The translations under genes were made by a program, and so were the position numbers. Below, one piece after another: positions 1 through 12,091 of a stretch of DNA of 64,000 nt. The stretch covers positions 476,558,900-476,622,899 of the forward strand of contig NC_081406.1 in the NCBI RefSeq assembly GCF_030272615.1, written 5' to 3'. Below the pieces are notes generated by a model. That model did not search any database and had not been told where the DNA came from. It saw nothing but the letters and a program-made list of their open reading frames with translations. The number at the start of each line of letters is the position of its first letter. Position 1 is the first letter of the stretch. Source of the DNA: Cryptomeria japonica. Taxonomy: Eukaryota > Streptophyta > Pinopsida > Cupressales > Cupressaceae.

Positions 1-2479
1 GTCTTGAATTTCTTGGTAGTCTTAAGCTTGGTGGGAATGAGCTGAATGAAATCAAAATCATCTAGAGAACTAACTTTTTTATTCCTCTTAGGAGCATTGG
101 AGAACAACCATGGTGGTAAAAAAGAATCATCATAAACATTTGTAACTAATGATTGGGAGGGATTTGTTTGTTCTTGAGAAGTAGTAGCCACAATAGGTGA
201 AGTTGTAGTCACATTGATAGGAGGATTCTCAAGAGATGACTCATTAAGTCTGAGACCAGTCTCTATCATGAATTTATCAAATTCATCTAGCATGGTGGCT
301 GACACTTTAGACAAATTTGGAAAGATAGAGAAAACATTCTCAATATTATCATGTGGGGTATCTAAAGTAGACTCACTAGAACTAATGGGAGAAATATGAA
401 CAATTTTAATAAGAGTAACACAAGAGTTAAATGATCCAAAAGGTTTTAGTTCAGTGGTAGAAATAGGAGCATTAACCATGGTGGAAGAATAAAGAGACAC
501 CTAAGGAAGGGATTCATAAGACTTGTCTAGCTAAGAAGTCTTGGAAATTTTTTGTAATCCCTCTTCATCATATTCATCATCATGTTCCTCATTACCCTCC
601 TCCTCACCTTCAATTTGATCTACATAAATAGGATCTAAATCAAAAGGTTCACCATCCAAATGATCACCTTGTACTTCAAACTCTTTCGCCTCCTGAACAC
701 TTGAAATAGATGATTCTTCTTGGACTTTTCCTTTGTTAGCCCCAATTGTGAATTTCAACTTTGGAGCTTTTTAGGGAGTTACAGGATCTTGTTTATTCTT
801 TGTTCTAATTTCTGACCTTTTACCAACAGGTCCAACAGTGTCATGAGAACCAGTAGAGAAAGGCTTCAACTAAATTCCCTTACTAAAAAGCTAAACATTT
901 GTATTCACAAGAATACTCTGGAATCTATCTCTGATAGATGTTTCCTCTTTCTATGACTATTGAGTGAGTGGCAAGGGTGTTGAAGAAACTTTATTTTCTA
1001 CATAGGTAAGATAGAGAACATTACCATCATCTTCAAGATCATCTATGATATCATCAAGGTCAAGCTCATGAATCTTATCCATTGTGAGTCGACAATAATT
1101 AGTTTTCATGATATCATACTCGGTTCTATAATCAATCTAAATATCTTCAATGCATTGCACATGAACATATGTCTTCTTCAATTTATTCCTCATTCCTTGG
1201 TAATCAAAGTATCTCATTTCTTTTAACAATTTCATAGTTACTCTTCTCATTTCTTCTTCCATTTTCCTTGCCTTGAAGATTGAGTTGATAAAATATCTAC
1301 CAATAGTCAATGAGAACTTTAAACCTTTCTTATGTGAACCGTATTGTGCCTCATGTACTGCCACAATTTGACGAGCCAATTCCATCAAGACAATTTTATC
1401 CAATGCATACCTTGGGAGTATAAAAGTTTCACCATTAAAGTATCCCACCCTGAGATAGGTGAAGGTAGGCAATTGTAGGAACAAACACCCATACTCGTTC
1501 ACTACTTCCCATGCATGATATAACACTCTTTTGATGTATAAATATTTATTTAACATGCACATGTGATAACCAAAGAAGGCATCATTCACCATTAAAAAAA
1601 TATGGAAATTGTTCTTCAATACCAACTAGGAATAGTATTCATACACAACGACCTTTTATCTTATGATGTAGACAAACCTAGGAAATCTCTTATAGAATCC
1701 ATTGCGTACACCAAATAAGATGTCATGTATATCTTGAGGGTAGTTGGTACCTTAGTGAGTTGATCACATATGGAATCACTTATTTTCTTTGCCCAAAATA
1801 TCTTCTCCTTATTTTTCCTACTAATATGGATGTACTGATACATCCATTCATGATAGGTATTTGAAGTAGGAGGCCCTTTCAACTTGCTCAAGATGGTAAC
1901 CAAGTCATTAACCTCTTTAATTAAATCACTTCTGGGAAAGTTTTTTGGCCACCTATCAATTGTAGGTCTTGAGGCCTATAACCAAATTTTGTTCATATTC
2001 TTTCTACATTTATTTGATTTCCTATCATAGTAAGCTTGTGTTGACTGCATGGTGGTATCTGAACACTTTTCAATGCTCAAACAATAAAGATAGTGTAGAA
2101 GAAGTCTTCATCAAATCTAATTATCTCTTTTCCACTAGTATCCATCACAATCTTGCTAATAGGATTAAAATAATTTGTAGGTACATTAACCAAATTCAGG
2201 ATCCTGAGTAGACATTGAGAATGTTGAGACCAGATGAATATCATTGTTGATGGTAGGCTCCATCTTATAGTATGACGGTGGTTACTCAATGCTCTTGATA
2301 AATTATTCCAAGTCCACATGCCCTATTTTAGTATCCCTTATATGATCAGTATTGGAAGACACTAATGAAGGTGGGAAGGCAAATGTGGATCTTGCTTTTT
2401 GAACTTCATGTTTTTCTTCCTTGGAGATGGTTCTATCATCTGGACAAAAATTGAACTATAGCATAGATAAATCAACCAT
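1..2479 (-). pseudogene. decayed coding sequence of unknown family, truncated at window edge
   Basis: Read on the minus strand from an ATG at 2479, a coherent but broken protein runs to position 1 and beyond. From about 1640 to 1 one frame is kept for more than 540 codons, broken only by scattered stops (for example 1137-1139), many explicable as Gln or Trp codons turned to TAG/TAA. Upstream parts (2479-2185, 2200-2077, 1985-1661) are joined by frameshifts. Visible features: a conserved-looking block rich in W, Y and F (residues such as EWMYQYIHISRK at about 1840), a basic helix (KARKMEEEMRRVTMKLLKEM, about 1280-1220), and a very acidic tail (EGEEEGNEEHDDEYDEE, about 600-550). No zinc knuckle, protease, integrase or RT motif is visible. 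I do not recognise the family; it could be a gymnosperm host gene or the ORF of a large non-autonomous retroelement. Confidence 0.5.
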
Positions 2480-2519
2480 CTTGATCGTTTGAACTAAACT
2501 GGATCATGCATGTGTTTTA

Positions 2520-3790
2520 TTTAGTGACATTAGGGTTACAAAAACCCTCATTGCATCATGATAGAACAAGTGTAAATTGGGCCTACGAACCCTATTTACA
2601 TGTGTGTGCAATTGGTGTAATTCGGGTTCATAGGACCGATTGACACCTAAGGCTAAGTGTGGCTCAAAGGTGCAGTTCACTTTTGTAGACCTGAACTACA
2701 CTTTGGAAAAAGGCTAGGTGTAGTTCAGACCTATATACCCATACTGCACTTGGGGAAAAACATGTCGTTTCTGTAAGTTGGACCCACAGGTGTGAATTAC
2801 ACCTAAAAAAATGCATAAGGTAAAACTAGTGTAGGTCAAACCTATAGGTCCGACATACACCAAATGTTGGATCCATGATGTAGGTTGGGCCTATAGGTCT
2901 ATCATACACCATAAAAGGAAAGAGCTAAGGAATGGTGAGGTTCAGGTTTGTAAACCCAAATACCACCATTAGTTTGTGTGGTTTAGGGTTACAAACTCGA
3001 ACCTCACAATGAGTTCAATGCACAATATGATTGGGTTTATAGACTCAAGAAACACCATGTATATGGTGTTGTTCAGACTAGTAAACCTAAACAACACCAA
3101 AAATAGTGTGCAAAGGCATGAAATCATAGTGCCATGAAACAAAGGATAAGGAAAAAGGCGTATTTGGGTTGGTGAACTTGAATACCACCACACATTGCTA
3201 TGATTTGGGTTCACAAATTCGAATACCACCAAAGATTTGGGTAAAAACAAAAAAAGGAGATGCATTCAGAATTTATCAAATCTGAAAACCATTTCATGGG
3301 TAACAAAAATGTAGCTAGGGTTTTTTAACCCGAACACACCAGCCAAAGGAAGAGATTAAAAAGGAAAAAACAAAACCATAGAAAATAATATGGAAGAGAA
3401 CTCATCGGTGAAGAAATGAAAGATACCCTATGAATTCAGAGGAGAAAGAAGCTTCAAAAAATCACCTTCAAGAAAAAGGAAAAATCAATAAGAGAAAATC
3501 CAAGCCAAGGAGATTAAAAACAAGATAAAAGACTCCTAATCAAATTGGCAAAAGGGGGCATTAATATCACTCACAGTGTAATTAATAGGTAGAAGTTGGG
3601 TTCATGAACCCGATTTGCACTCACTAATATGAAAAGGTGCATTTTGGGTTCACAAACCCAACTTTCACCAATGTGCTAAAGGAAAGGCATGAAGGGAGGT
3701 GCAAATCGGACGTAAGGGCCTGATTTGCACCTAAAAAGTCAAAATGGTGTAAATCAGGTTTGTAGGTTCGATTTGCACCTTTAACTTTAT
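2520..3790. repeat. array of about 18 short imperfect palindromes
   Basis: Units of about 30-36 bp, each an imperfect inverted repeat, follow each other every 40-110 bp. A typical unit has outer arms GGTG...CACC and inner arms TTGGGTT...AACCCGA around a 3-8 nt loop. Clear units lie near 2570, 2615, 2935, 2976, 3064, 3196, 3590, 3640, 3700 and 3744. The last two have arms GGTGCAAATC / GATTTGCACC (the first arm has one change in the 3744 unit). Units differ a lot in sequence while keeping self-complementarity. The array lies just 5' of the minus-strand pseudogene at 1-2479. Origin and function unknown. Confidence 0.7.
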
Positions 3791-4224
3791 AGGGAAATAA
3801 CTTTCTAGGTATACTAACAAAATGACCACGCACAAGGTAATGAAATCATCTTGAAATGCATGGCATATAGCTATTGAACCATAAATGGGCCAAAAATTTG
3901 TAGGGTTTCCCCAATATTCCAAATTGGGGATAACACACAGCATGTTAGGAGCATATTATAAAAACATAATCATAATCATGTGCATGCATCCATCCTGCAT
4001 CACAAATACATCATAATATTCATAATCATAAGCATGCATCATCATCAATCATCATCACATAGATCAAGGTCCATAATAAATGTCCATCAATAAAGTACAT
4101 CAAAATGAAATGCTACAAAAAATGATGAGCCATCTCATATATATCAAAATATAATATGTCCAATCATAATACAAATCTTCCCAAAGGGTTAAAATTTCAC
4201 ACAAAATAAGAGCTAGTAGAAGCT
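3791..4224. other. non-coding AT-rich stretch
   Basis: No gene is seen. The stretch holds CAT/ATC-rich simple sequence (about 3960-4080, many cataatcat and catcatc words) and otherwise unremarkable AT-rich DNA. Confidence 0.5.
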
Positions 4225-4760
4225 CTCCTTGTCTCCATCCCTTGGATTAGCCCAACCTCCCAATGGTCCTATTGGTGGTGGTTGCGGTGCCCTCATCTTG
4301 ATTGACCCACTCGACTATTGGCTTTGTGCTCTATGGGATCTTGTGGTCTATGTGTAAGACACAACCCTTTGATCAACTATGACTACCTAATGGTAGAGAT
4401 CTCTGTAATACTAAGTCTCTTTGGCCATCTTCTTTATATGTTATTGCACACCTATAATCTCCGCAAAGACTAATGCAAAACCACTTGGGGTACACAATTG
4501 TCGGGTTATATCTCTCTCCCCTCGGAGGTGAGTGACATTTGCCCTAGTCAACCTGGCCCTCAAACTTCCCCCATATACCTCCATCTCTTCTATGTGTTGC
4601 GCCATCTCTCCTCCACGCACTACCTCTAGCATCTCTGAGGTGGTATCAGCCTATGTGTAGAGAGAATCCCTCTATGATGTCATTGCCTCCAAATATAGGA
4701 TTAGAGAATCTCCCTCTGACCTCAACCTCTCCATCAGCCTAGCCCACTCCTGCTCTATCC
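4225..4760 (-). pseudogene. coding remnant, downstream part (split by element A)
   Basis: On the minus strand a frame with a few stops reads as a charged, helical protein: IEQEWARLMERL, then EGDSLILYLEAMTS, then an uninterrupted 63-codon piece 4632-4441 (MLEVVRGGEMAQHIEEMEV...), then a proline-rich end (RAPQPPPIGPLGGW, about 4290-4250) and a final stop near 4225. It resembles a gag-like or structural ORF but no zinc knuckle is visible. Element A interrupts it at 4760; its 5' part continues at 11602-11990. Function unknown. Confidence 0.4.
4756..4760. repeat. target site duplication of element A (left)
   Basis: The 5-mer tatcc directly precedes the 5' LTR and is repeated at 11597-11601 directly after the 3' LTR. 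Confidence 0.9.
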
Positions 4761-5950
4761 TGTTGGCAACTGGAGGAATTGATTATGTGTTGCATTGATG
4801 GCAACACTAACTCTTTTGGTTGTTTACCAATTTTCGGTAGGTTTTGGTAGAGCGCTTGGATTATGATATTGATTTGGTATTCTTTGGTTTGTGGAATTGG
4901 TTTGGGTCTTTCATTCATTCTATTTATATGTGTATCACAATCAATTGGTTTGGGATTTCATGACTCGAGAGATATTATTTTTTCTAGTAAGCCTTTTGGT
5001 CACCAGTAAGGGTTCTACTGGTAGAGCTTTGTTGAAGATATTTTAATGCACATGATAAGTGGTGTTGGTGTGGCTTCTAGATGGCTTTCGGGATGTTGGT
5101 GGTTATCTTGTTCGTGTTCCTATTGATTAGTGGTGTTGGATTTGGGTCTGGACCTAATGCTATCTTATTAGTCTAGGTTATGGACCGGTTTATGTAACAT
5201 GTTGGTGGATGATCCCAATGCGTATCTAGTTGGATCTATTGATTGGATTATATTGTTCTGGTCTTAGGCTGACTTGGTTGATCATTGGATTGTGGGTTTA
5301 TATTATGAATTTATTATATTATCTTTTAGGTGGATGACCTAATTGTTTAGGTCCCGGGTTGGTATAAATATGATGTAAGATCTCTTTGTAGATCATAGGT
5401 TTATCTATGTTTGAATAAGGTTGTAATCATATGCAGAGGTTTTGGTCGATCATAGGTGATTGAATTGGGTTGGTGGAAGAGGTTTAAGACCTTTGGTGTT
5501 GAGCTTAACCGAAACTGTATTCAAGCATAGGAGATGCTATTCTTGCAGTTCACTCTTCTTTCTAGATTGTAGTCTGGATTTATTTTGTATTCAGTGAGGC
5601 TCCTTTTGTGATGAGCAGTGTGCTCTAGGATGTTGGCCTTCCTACATGTGTAGGCCCCTCTTTATGTAATCACATACTTACTGTAGAAGTATTGTCTGAC
5701 TATGGGTAGGCTTCCCACCGTGGTTTTTCCCTTTACTAGGTTTTCCACATACAAATCTTGGTGTTATCTTTTGTGGATGGTTGGTAAATATTTTGTGGAT
5801 TATATTTGTTCTTAAGTGATATATCTATTATTCTTTTATTTGGTTTATGTATTCTAGTAATGAGGTTTTAATGCTTAAAGTTCTATAATATGTTAACAAC
5901 TGATTCACCCCTGCTCTCAGTTGTTCACTGGTTATCTGAGATGTCTAACA
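4761..5950 (+). repeat. 5' LTR of element A
   Basis: 1,190 bp, starts TGTTGG and ends TAACA before the PBS. Compared with the 3' LTR it keeps about 170 bp (about 5115-5285) that the 3' copy has lost. A C-rich stretch near the end (tgattcacccctgctctcag) is a family hallmark. Confidence 0.88.
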
Positions 5951-5952
5951 AT

Positions 5953-5964
5953 TGGTATCAGAGC
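5953..5964 (+). other. primer binding site of element A
   Basis: TGGTATCAGAGC, complementary to the 3' end of plant initiator methionyl-tRNA, two bases after the LTR end. Confidence 0.88.
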
Positions 5965-6006
5965 TTGGTCCTCTCTGTAGAAGGTTAACCTCTTGAGGAA
6001 GATCCT

Positions 6007-9000
6007 ATGGCATCTAATAGTTCAAGTTCATCAAGTTCATCTGCAGTTATTTTTCGGAGAGAAATTCCTAGGCTTGATGGAACAAATTATAGAGTATAGA
6101 ATATTGGGATGGAGACTCATCTGAGATGTCTTGGCAAGGATATTTGGGATATCACTGAGAAAGGATTTATACCTCATAATTCTACATCTAGAAATTCTCC
6201 TCCGGAAGGCTTGGATAAGGACATTGAAAATGATTGTAGAGCTAGAGAATCCCTTTTGTGTGCACTTTCTGATCAACAAATTATGGGACTAACCGACAAA
6301 TCAACTACAAAGGCTATATGGGATAAATTGGAGACTCTGAATGAAGGTGACCCTACTATTAAAATTGCTAAACTTGATGGTTACTAGGTGAGATATGAGA
6401 ACCTGAAGATGGAAGAAGATGAAAGGATTACTGCTTTTATGGAGAGAGTTAATGAAATTGTTCTAGGAATTCAGTGATGTGGTGGATCTCCGAGCGAAGA
6501 TGAAATAGTTTATAAAGTATTGAGAGTTTTTCCATTAGCTTATAAGATGAAGGCTACTACAATTAATGAGTTGAGAATGATGGAAAACACCTTTGTTAAT
6601 AGAGATACCTTGGTTGGGTTGCTTTTGAGCATGAGGAATTTGGTTCTTCTGCAGTTACAAAATTTGAACCTACTTTTCATGCATCTGCATCATCTACCGG
6701 CAAGAATGATTGGAAAGCCTTATATGTTAAAGAAATGGAGGAAATGAAGAAAGAAGATGAAGAGTTTGAGAAACTTCAAGCCCTATTTGCTACAAGAGTA
6801 CCTAAAGGTCCGACAAGAAGTAAGTATGAAGGAAAATCACCTTTTAAATGTTTCACATGTAAAAAGATAGGTCATTTTGCATCTAGATGTCCTGAAAGGA
6901 ATTCAAGATTTGAGGAAAGAGATAGAAGATCTTTTAGGCCTAACCATGATTATTAGAACAAGCATAAGTACAAGAGGAATAGAGACAAATCATGTTACTA
7001 TATGGATGAGAAAGGTGTGACTGATTTTGATGATGAACCAGCACAAGATTCAGCAAGTGGATCCGACAATGGAAAGGAATGGGTATTCTTGGATATCAAG
7101 GAAGATGATCCGGTACCTAGAGAAAAGGCCCTTGCTGATAAAGTTGAAGACAAGGATGAAAGGGTAATAGATAGTGAATGTTCACATCATATGATTGGAG
7201 ATAAAAGGAAGTTTCTATCTTTGCAAGAATTTGATGGCGGTCTAGTTAGATTTGGAGATGACAAAGCATGCATGATCAAGGGAAAAGAAACTATATCATT
7301 GGATGGTAAGCATGATACTGATAAAATTTGTTATGTTGAAGGTTTAAGGCATAATATTTTGAGTGTAGGATAGTTGGTGGATAAGGGATTTCAGTTACAC
7401 TTCAAGGATGGAAAATTCAAGATTATCAATAGATCTAGATTAGAGATTGAAACTAGTACTCAGACTAAAGGTAACATCTTTCATTTGAACTCCGGTGAGA
7501 AGGCATGCTTGATTGCACAAATTGATGAAAGTTGGATATGGCTAAGAGGTTGTGTCATGTTAATTTTGATTGCATTGTAAAGATAATTTCTACTAAGGCA
7601 GTTAGAGATATACCTAAGATTGTGAAGCCCTATAATCTAGTATGTAAGGAATGTCAAATGGGAAAGTAAGTTAGAACTTATTTTAAGAGTATACAAGATA
7701 AATCTAATGATTTTCTTGATATTATTCATACTAATTTGTGTGGTCCTATTAGTATCAAGAGTTTTCATGGTGATAGATATTTTATTCTAATCATTAATGA
7801 CTATTCTAGAATGATGTGGGTTACTTTTCTAAGGGAGAAATCTGAAGCATTCAAAAAGTTTAAAATCTTTAAAGCTAAAGTTGAGATAGAGATAGGATTG
7901 ATGATTAAATGCTTAAGGTCTAATCAGGGTGGAGAATTCACATTTGGTGAATTTAACAGTTATTGTGAAAATACTAGGATAAGGAGATAGTTATCTGCAC
8001 CCCAAACACCTCAACGGAATGGAGTTGTGGAAAGGAAGAACATAACTATCTTGGATGCGGCTAGAACTATGATGATGGAAGATAATCTGCCTCATATATA
8101 TTGGAGAGAAGTTGTGAGCACGGTGGTATACACTTCAACAAATTTTATATCAAAGGAGACACCGGTAAGACACCTTATGAGTTATGGTTTGGTCATACAC
8201 CTACAGTTAAGTATTTCAGAATATTTGGTAGCAAATGCTATATCAAAAGAGATGATTCCATTAGAAAGTTTGATCCTAGATGTGATGAAGGTATATTTCT
8301 TGGTTATTATAATGAAAGCAAAGAATATAGATGTTATAACAAAATATTGCAAAGAATTCTGGAGAGCACTAATGTCAAGGTGGATGAGCTGAACAGAAGT
8401 CAAATTAGAACCTATGAGAGAGAATTGGTAGTGGAAATGATCATAACTAAACAGGTAGAACCTACACTAAAACAAAATGTTGAACTAGTTACTCCAACAG
8501 TGTCATAAAATTCAACAGTAACTGAAGATCAAAGCAAAGGAACAAAAAATCAGAAGACTCCTAAGTATGTTAGGTTAAATCATTCAGAACATCAGATCAT
8601 TGAAGACAAGAATAGAGTGATGAAAAGAAGAAGGTTGGCAATTGATGAGGTATGTTTAATTTTTCAAATTGAACCAGCATCGGTAATTGAAGCATGTAAA
8701 GATGAATGTTGGATGAAAGCTATGGAAGAGGAATTAGATAAGATAGAAAAGAATAATACATGGACTTTAGTTCCCCAACCTAAAAATAAGAATGTTATTG
8801 GGACTAAATGGGTTTTTAGGAATAAATTGAATGAAGACGGACAAGTTGTGAGGACTAAGGCTAGATTGGTTTGTAAAGGATATTCTCAAAAGGAAGGAAT
8901 TGATTATGATGAGACTTTTTCTCTGGTAGCTAGGATTGAAGTTGTGAGATTATTTTTTGCTTATGTTGCCCATAAGAATTACAAGGTTTATCATATGGAT

Positions 9001-10209
9001 GTTAAGTGTGCATTTCTAAATGGAGATCTTGAAGAGGAAGTTTACATTGAGCAGCCTGATGGATTTTCACTTTCAGATGAAAAAAACATGGTTTTCAAGT
9101 TAAGAAAATCTTTATATGGATTGAAACAAGCCCCTAGAGCTTGGTATGCAAGATTTGATAACTATCTTTTGAAGCTTGGTTTCACTAAAGGTAATGCTGA
9201 AAGTAATTTACATTATAAGATCACCGATGATGACATATTGATTTTTGAAGTCTTTGTTGATGATAGCATTTTTGGAGGTGAGGATAAGTTATGTATGGAA
9301 TTCTCTTATAATATGAAGAATGAATTTGAGATGTCTATGATTGGGGAGATGAAATTTTTCTTAGGTTTGCAGATTACTTGGACTAATAAAGGTATTTTCA
9401 TTTGTCAAACTAAGTATGTTAGGGAGTTGTTGAAGAAATTTGGTATGGAAAATTATAAATCGGTTGGTACACCTATGGTTACCAGTGAGAAATTGACTAA
9501 GATAGATTCATCAGCACTGGTAAATCCTACAAGGTACAAGTCTATGATTGGAGGTTTGTTATATCTGACTTAGACTAGATTGGATATAATGAATGCAATT
9601 TGTATTGTGTCAAGATATCAGAGTGATCCTAGAGAGAATCATAAGATTGCGGTAAAAAGGAGTTTCAGATATTTGCAAGGAACAACTGAATATGGTTTGT
9701 GGTATCCTAAAAATGATGATTTTACATTATGTGCATATACAGATGCAGATTGGGTTGAAGATGTTGATGACCGGAAGAGAACATCCAGTGGAGTTTTATT
9801 TCTTGGAAAGAAACTTGTTTCATGGATCAGCAAGAAGCATTCATGTACCTCTTTATCTACTACTGAAGCTGAGTATGTTGTTGCTACTGCTACTAACTAT
9901 ACACAAGTTCTATGGATGAAGAAAATGTTGAAGGATATAAGGGTGGACTGTAATGAACCAATAGTTATTCACTATGATAACTCTACTGCTATTGACATAT
10001 CAAATAATCTAGTATTTCATTCTAAGACAAAGCACATATCTATCAAGTGCAACTTTTTGAAGGAGAAGGTAGAAGAAAATAAAGTCAGACTAGTTAATGT
10101 GAATACTAAAGAGAAGATTGTAGATATATTCACTAAACCTTTGCCTAAAGAAAAATTTGAGTACTTCAGAGATAGATTGGGGGTTTATGCCCCTCTGATA
10201 GAGACCTGA
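6007..10209 (+). pseudogene. gag-pol polyprotein remnant of copia element A
   Basis: The start ATG at 6007 opens a Ser-rich gag N-terminus, broken at once by a Trp-to-stop change (TAG near 6095). The frame moves from 1 to 3 to 2 to 1 along the element. Gag zinc knuckle CFTC-x4-H-x4-C lies at 6849-6890. The protease active site reads D-S-E instead of D-S-G at 7170-7178. Integrase has both catalytic Asp codons changed to Asn (7733-7735 and 7922-7924), while the Glu is kept at 8030-8032 with correct 35-residue spacing. RT is open at 8617-9573 with FVDD at 9253-9264, followed by a Gln-to-stop. RNase H follows to the terminal stop at 10209, with the usual TTEAEY and HYDNS motifs. Catalysis by this copy is not possible. 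Confidence 0.92.
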
Positions 10210-10565
10210 GTGATGTTGATTGGCATCAGTCTGGTATGCATTTACAAAGCTACTATTCATTCTGGATTGATGTGTTGGTGCTACTACTCAAGGGGAGTAG
10301 TCAACTATGTGGTTCAGTGGATTTATGATTTTTCTTTGATGTTCATGTCAGATTTTTGGCATTGATGTCAAAGGGGGAGAGATATATGTGAAAAATAGAG
10401 CTTAACAGGGATATCATTCATAGGGGGAGTTTGTTAACTTCATTGTAATATCATCTTATGGGATATTGTTGGTTGTCTTGCTTTGGGGGAGACTTGTTTG
10501 GCATTTCTTGGCACTTGGATGTCTTTTTCATATCTAGTGTTTCCATCAATGCCAAAGGTGGAGAT
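10210..10565 (+). other. 3' non-coding region of element A with five purine tracts
   Basis: Between the pol stop and the 3' LTR lie purine tracts at 10290-10297, 10370-10382 (AAAGGGGGAGAGA), 10422-10429, 10485-10492 and the LTR-adjacent 10554-10565 (AAAGGTGGAGAT), which is the functional PPT position. Repeated PPT-like tracts are a known habit of Sirevirus elements. Confidence 0.7.
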
Positions 10566-11596
10566 TGTTGGAAATTGGAGGAATTGATTATGTGTTGCAG
10601 TGATGTTTTGTCATTGATGACAACACTGATTGTTTTGGTTGTTTACCGGTTTTCAATAGGTTCTAGTAGAGTAGTTGGATTATGATATTGATTTGGTATG
10701 CTTCGGTTTGGATCTATCATTCATGCTATTTAGATGTGTATCAAAATCAGTTGGTTTGGGATTTAATGACTCGGGAGCTATCATTTGTTCTAGTAAGCCT
10801 TTTGGTCACCGATAAGGGTTCTACCGGTAGAGCTTTATTGAAGATCTTTTGATGCATGTGATAAGTGGTGTTGGTGTGGCTTCTAGATAGCTTTCAGGAT
10901 GCTCATGGTTACCTTGTTCATGGGTTTATATTATAAATTTATTATATTATCTTGTAGGTGGCAGACCTAATTGTTTAGGTCCTGGGTTGGTATAAATATG
11001 TTGTAAGATCTCTTTATAGATCATGAGTTTTTAGGATATAGGTTTATTTGTGTGCGAATAAGGCTGTAATCATATGTAGAGGTTTTGGTCGATCATAGGT
11101 GATCGAATTGGGTTGGTGAAAGAGGTTTAAGACCTCTGGTACTGAACTTAACCAGAACTATATTCGGGCATAGGAGATGTTATTCTTATAGTTCACTCTT
11201 CTTTCCGGATTGTAATTTGGATTTATTTTGTAGTCAGTGAGGCTCCTTTTCTGATGAACAGTGCACTCTAGGTTGTTGGCCTTCCTACATGTGCAAGCCC
11301 CTCTTTATGTAATTACATACTTAATGCAGAAGTATTATCTAACTGTAGGTAGGCTTCCCACCGTGGATTTTCCCTTTACTAGATTTTCCACGTACAAATC
11401 TTGGTGTTATCTTTTGTGGATGGTTGGTAAATGTTTTGTGGATTATATTTTTGCTTAACTGTTATATCTTCTATTCTTGTATTTGGTTTATGTATTTCGT
11501 TAATGAGGTTTTAATGCTTAAAGTTCTATTATCTAGTTAACACTTGATTCACCCCCCCCCCCTCAATTATTCACCGGTTATCTGAGGTGCCTAACA
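10566..11596 (+). repeat. 3' LTR of element A
   Basis: 1,031 bp, TGTTGG...CTAACA. It aligns to 4761-5950 but lacks about 170 bp (junction near 10920). Many point differences from the 5' LTR indicate an old insertion. The C-tract near the end is at about 11551-11562. TSD tatcc follows. Confidence 0.88.
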
Positions 11597-11601
11597 TATC
11601 C
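11597..11601. repeat. target site duplication of element A (right)
   Basis: tatcc, identical to 4756-4760. Confidence 0.9.
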
Positions 11602-11990
11602 TCCCCCTCTCCTGAGTTGGCTAATCCTAAAATCTAACTATATGAGTTGTCTCTATGTCCCACTCCAAAATGACCTGATCCAAAATGGCCTATGGTACCT
11701 ATCCCTTTTCTCCTTTTCTATGTTGTGGATGTGGTTAAAATTGTGGCTATGGTTGTACCTATGGTGGCGATAATGCTACTGCTAGATTGTGAACCTATAA
11801 AGTCACTTGTGCCTATACCTATGTCTGGGCATCAGCCTATGCATGTCCCCCTCTCTGTGGTACTTGCCTTGGGACCCTCCTCCTCTATGCAATTGTTAGA
11901 ATGATGGAGTTTGCAATAGATTTTTTTCAATCTCAAAGGGTGATTCTATCAATCAACTCCGCTTTTGTGAGCCTATGCTCACAAACTTTC
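11602..11990 (-). pseudogene. coding remnant, upstream part (split by element A)
   Basis: The minus-strand continuation of the remnant at 4225-4760, reached by removing element A and one tatcc copy. One frame is Arg/His/Tyr-rich (HRYNHSHNFNHIHN type, about 11800-11740), another is Gly/Ser/Thr-rich; both contain stops, so the true frame is uncertain. No family recognised. Confidence 0.3.
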
Positions 11991-12091
11991 TACTAGGTGG
12001 GTCTGATGCAGGAGCATCTTACCAACCCATGCCAAAATGGGAGCTTTGAAACAAAGTCTAGATATCCATCAATGCACGATGAAGTGGGAAT

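Larger units (their letters stand above)
4761..11596 (+). mobile_element. Ty1/copia LTR retrotransposon A (Sirevirus-like), decayed
   Basis: A complete but dead element. 5' LTR 4761-5950, tRNA-iMet-type PBS, gag-pol remnant 6007-10209 in the order gag, protease, integrase, RT, RNase H (copia order), multiple purine tracts, 3' LTR 10566-11596, TSD tatcc. It belongs to the same family as B (minus strand, 13178-20025) and is related to F. Several purine tracts before the 3' LTR and the pol motifs suggest the Sirevirus/Maximus lineage, but lineage is not certain without a tree. It split an older minus-strand coding remnant. Confidence 0.92.

Noticed and set aside
2520-3790. CRISPR-like array
   Set aside because: Units are diverged palindromes without constant repeats or unique spacers, in plant DNA.
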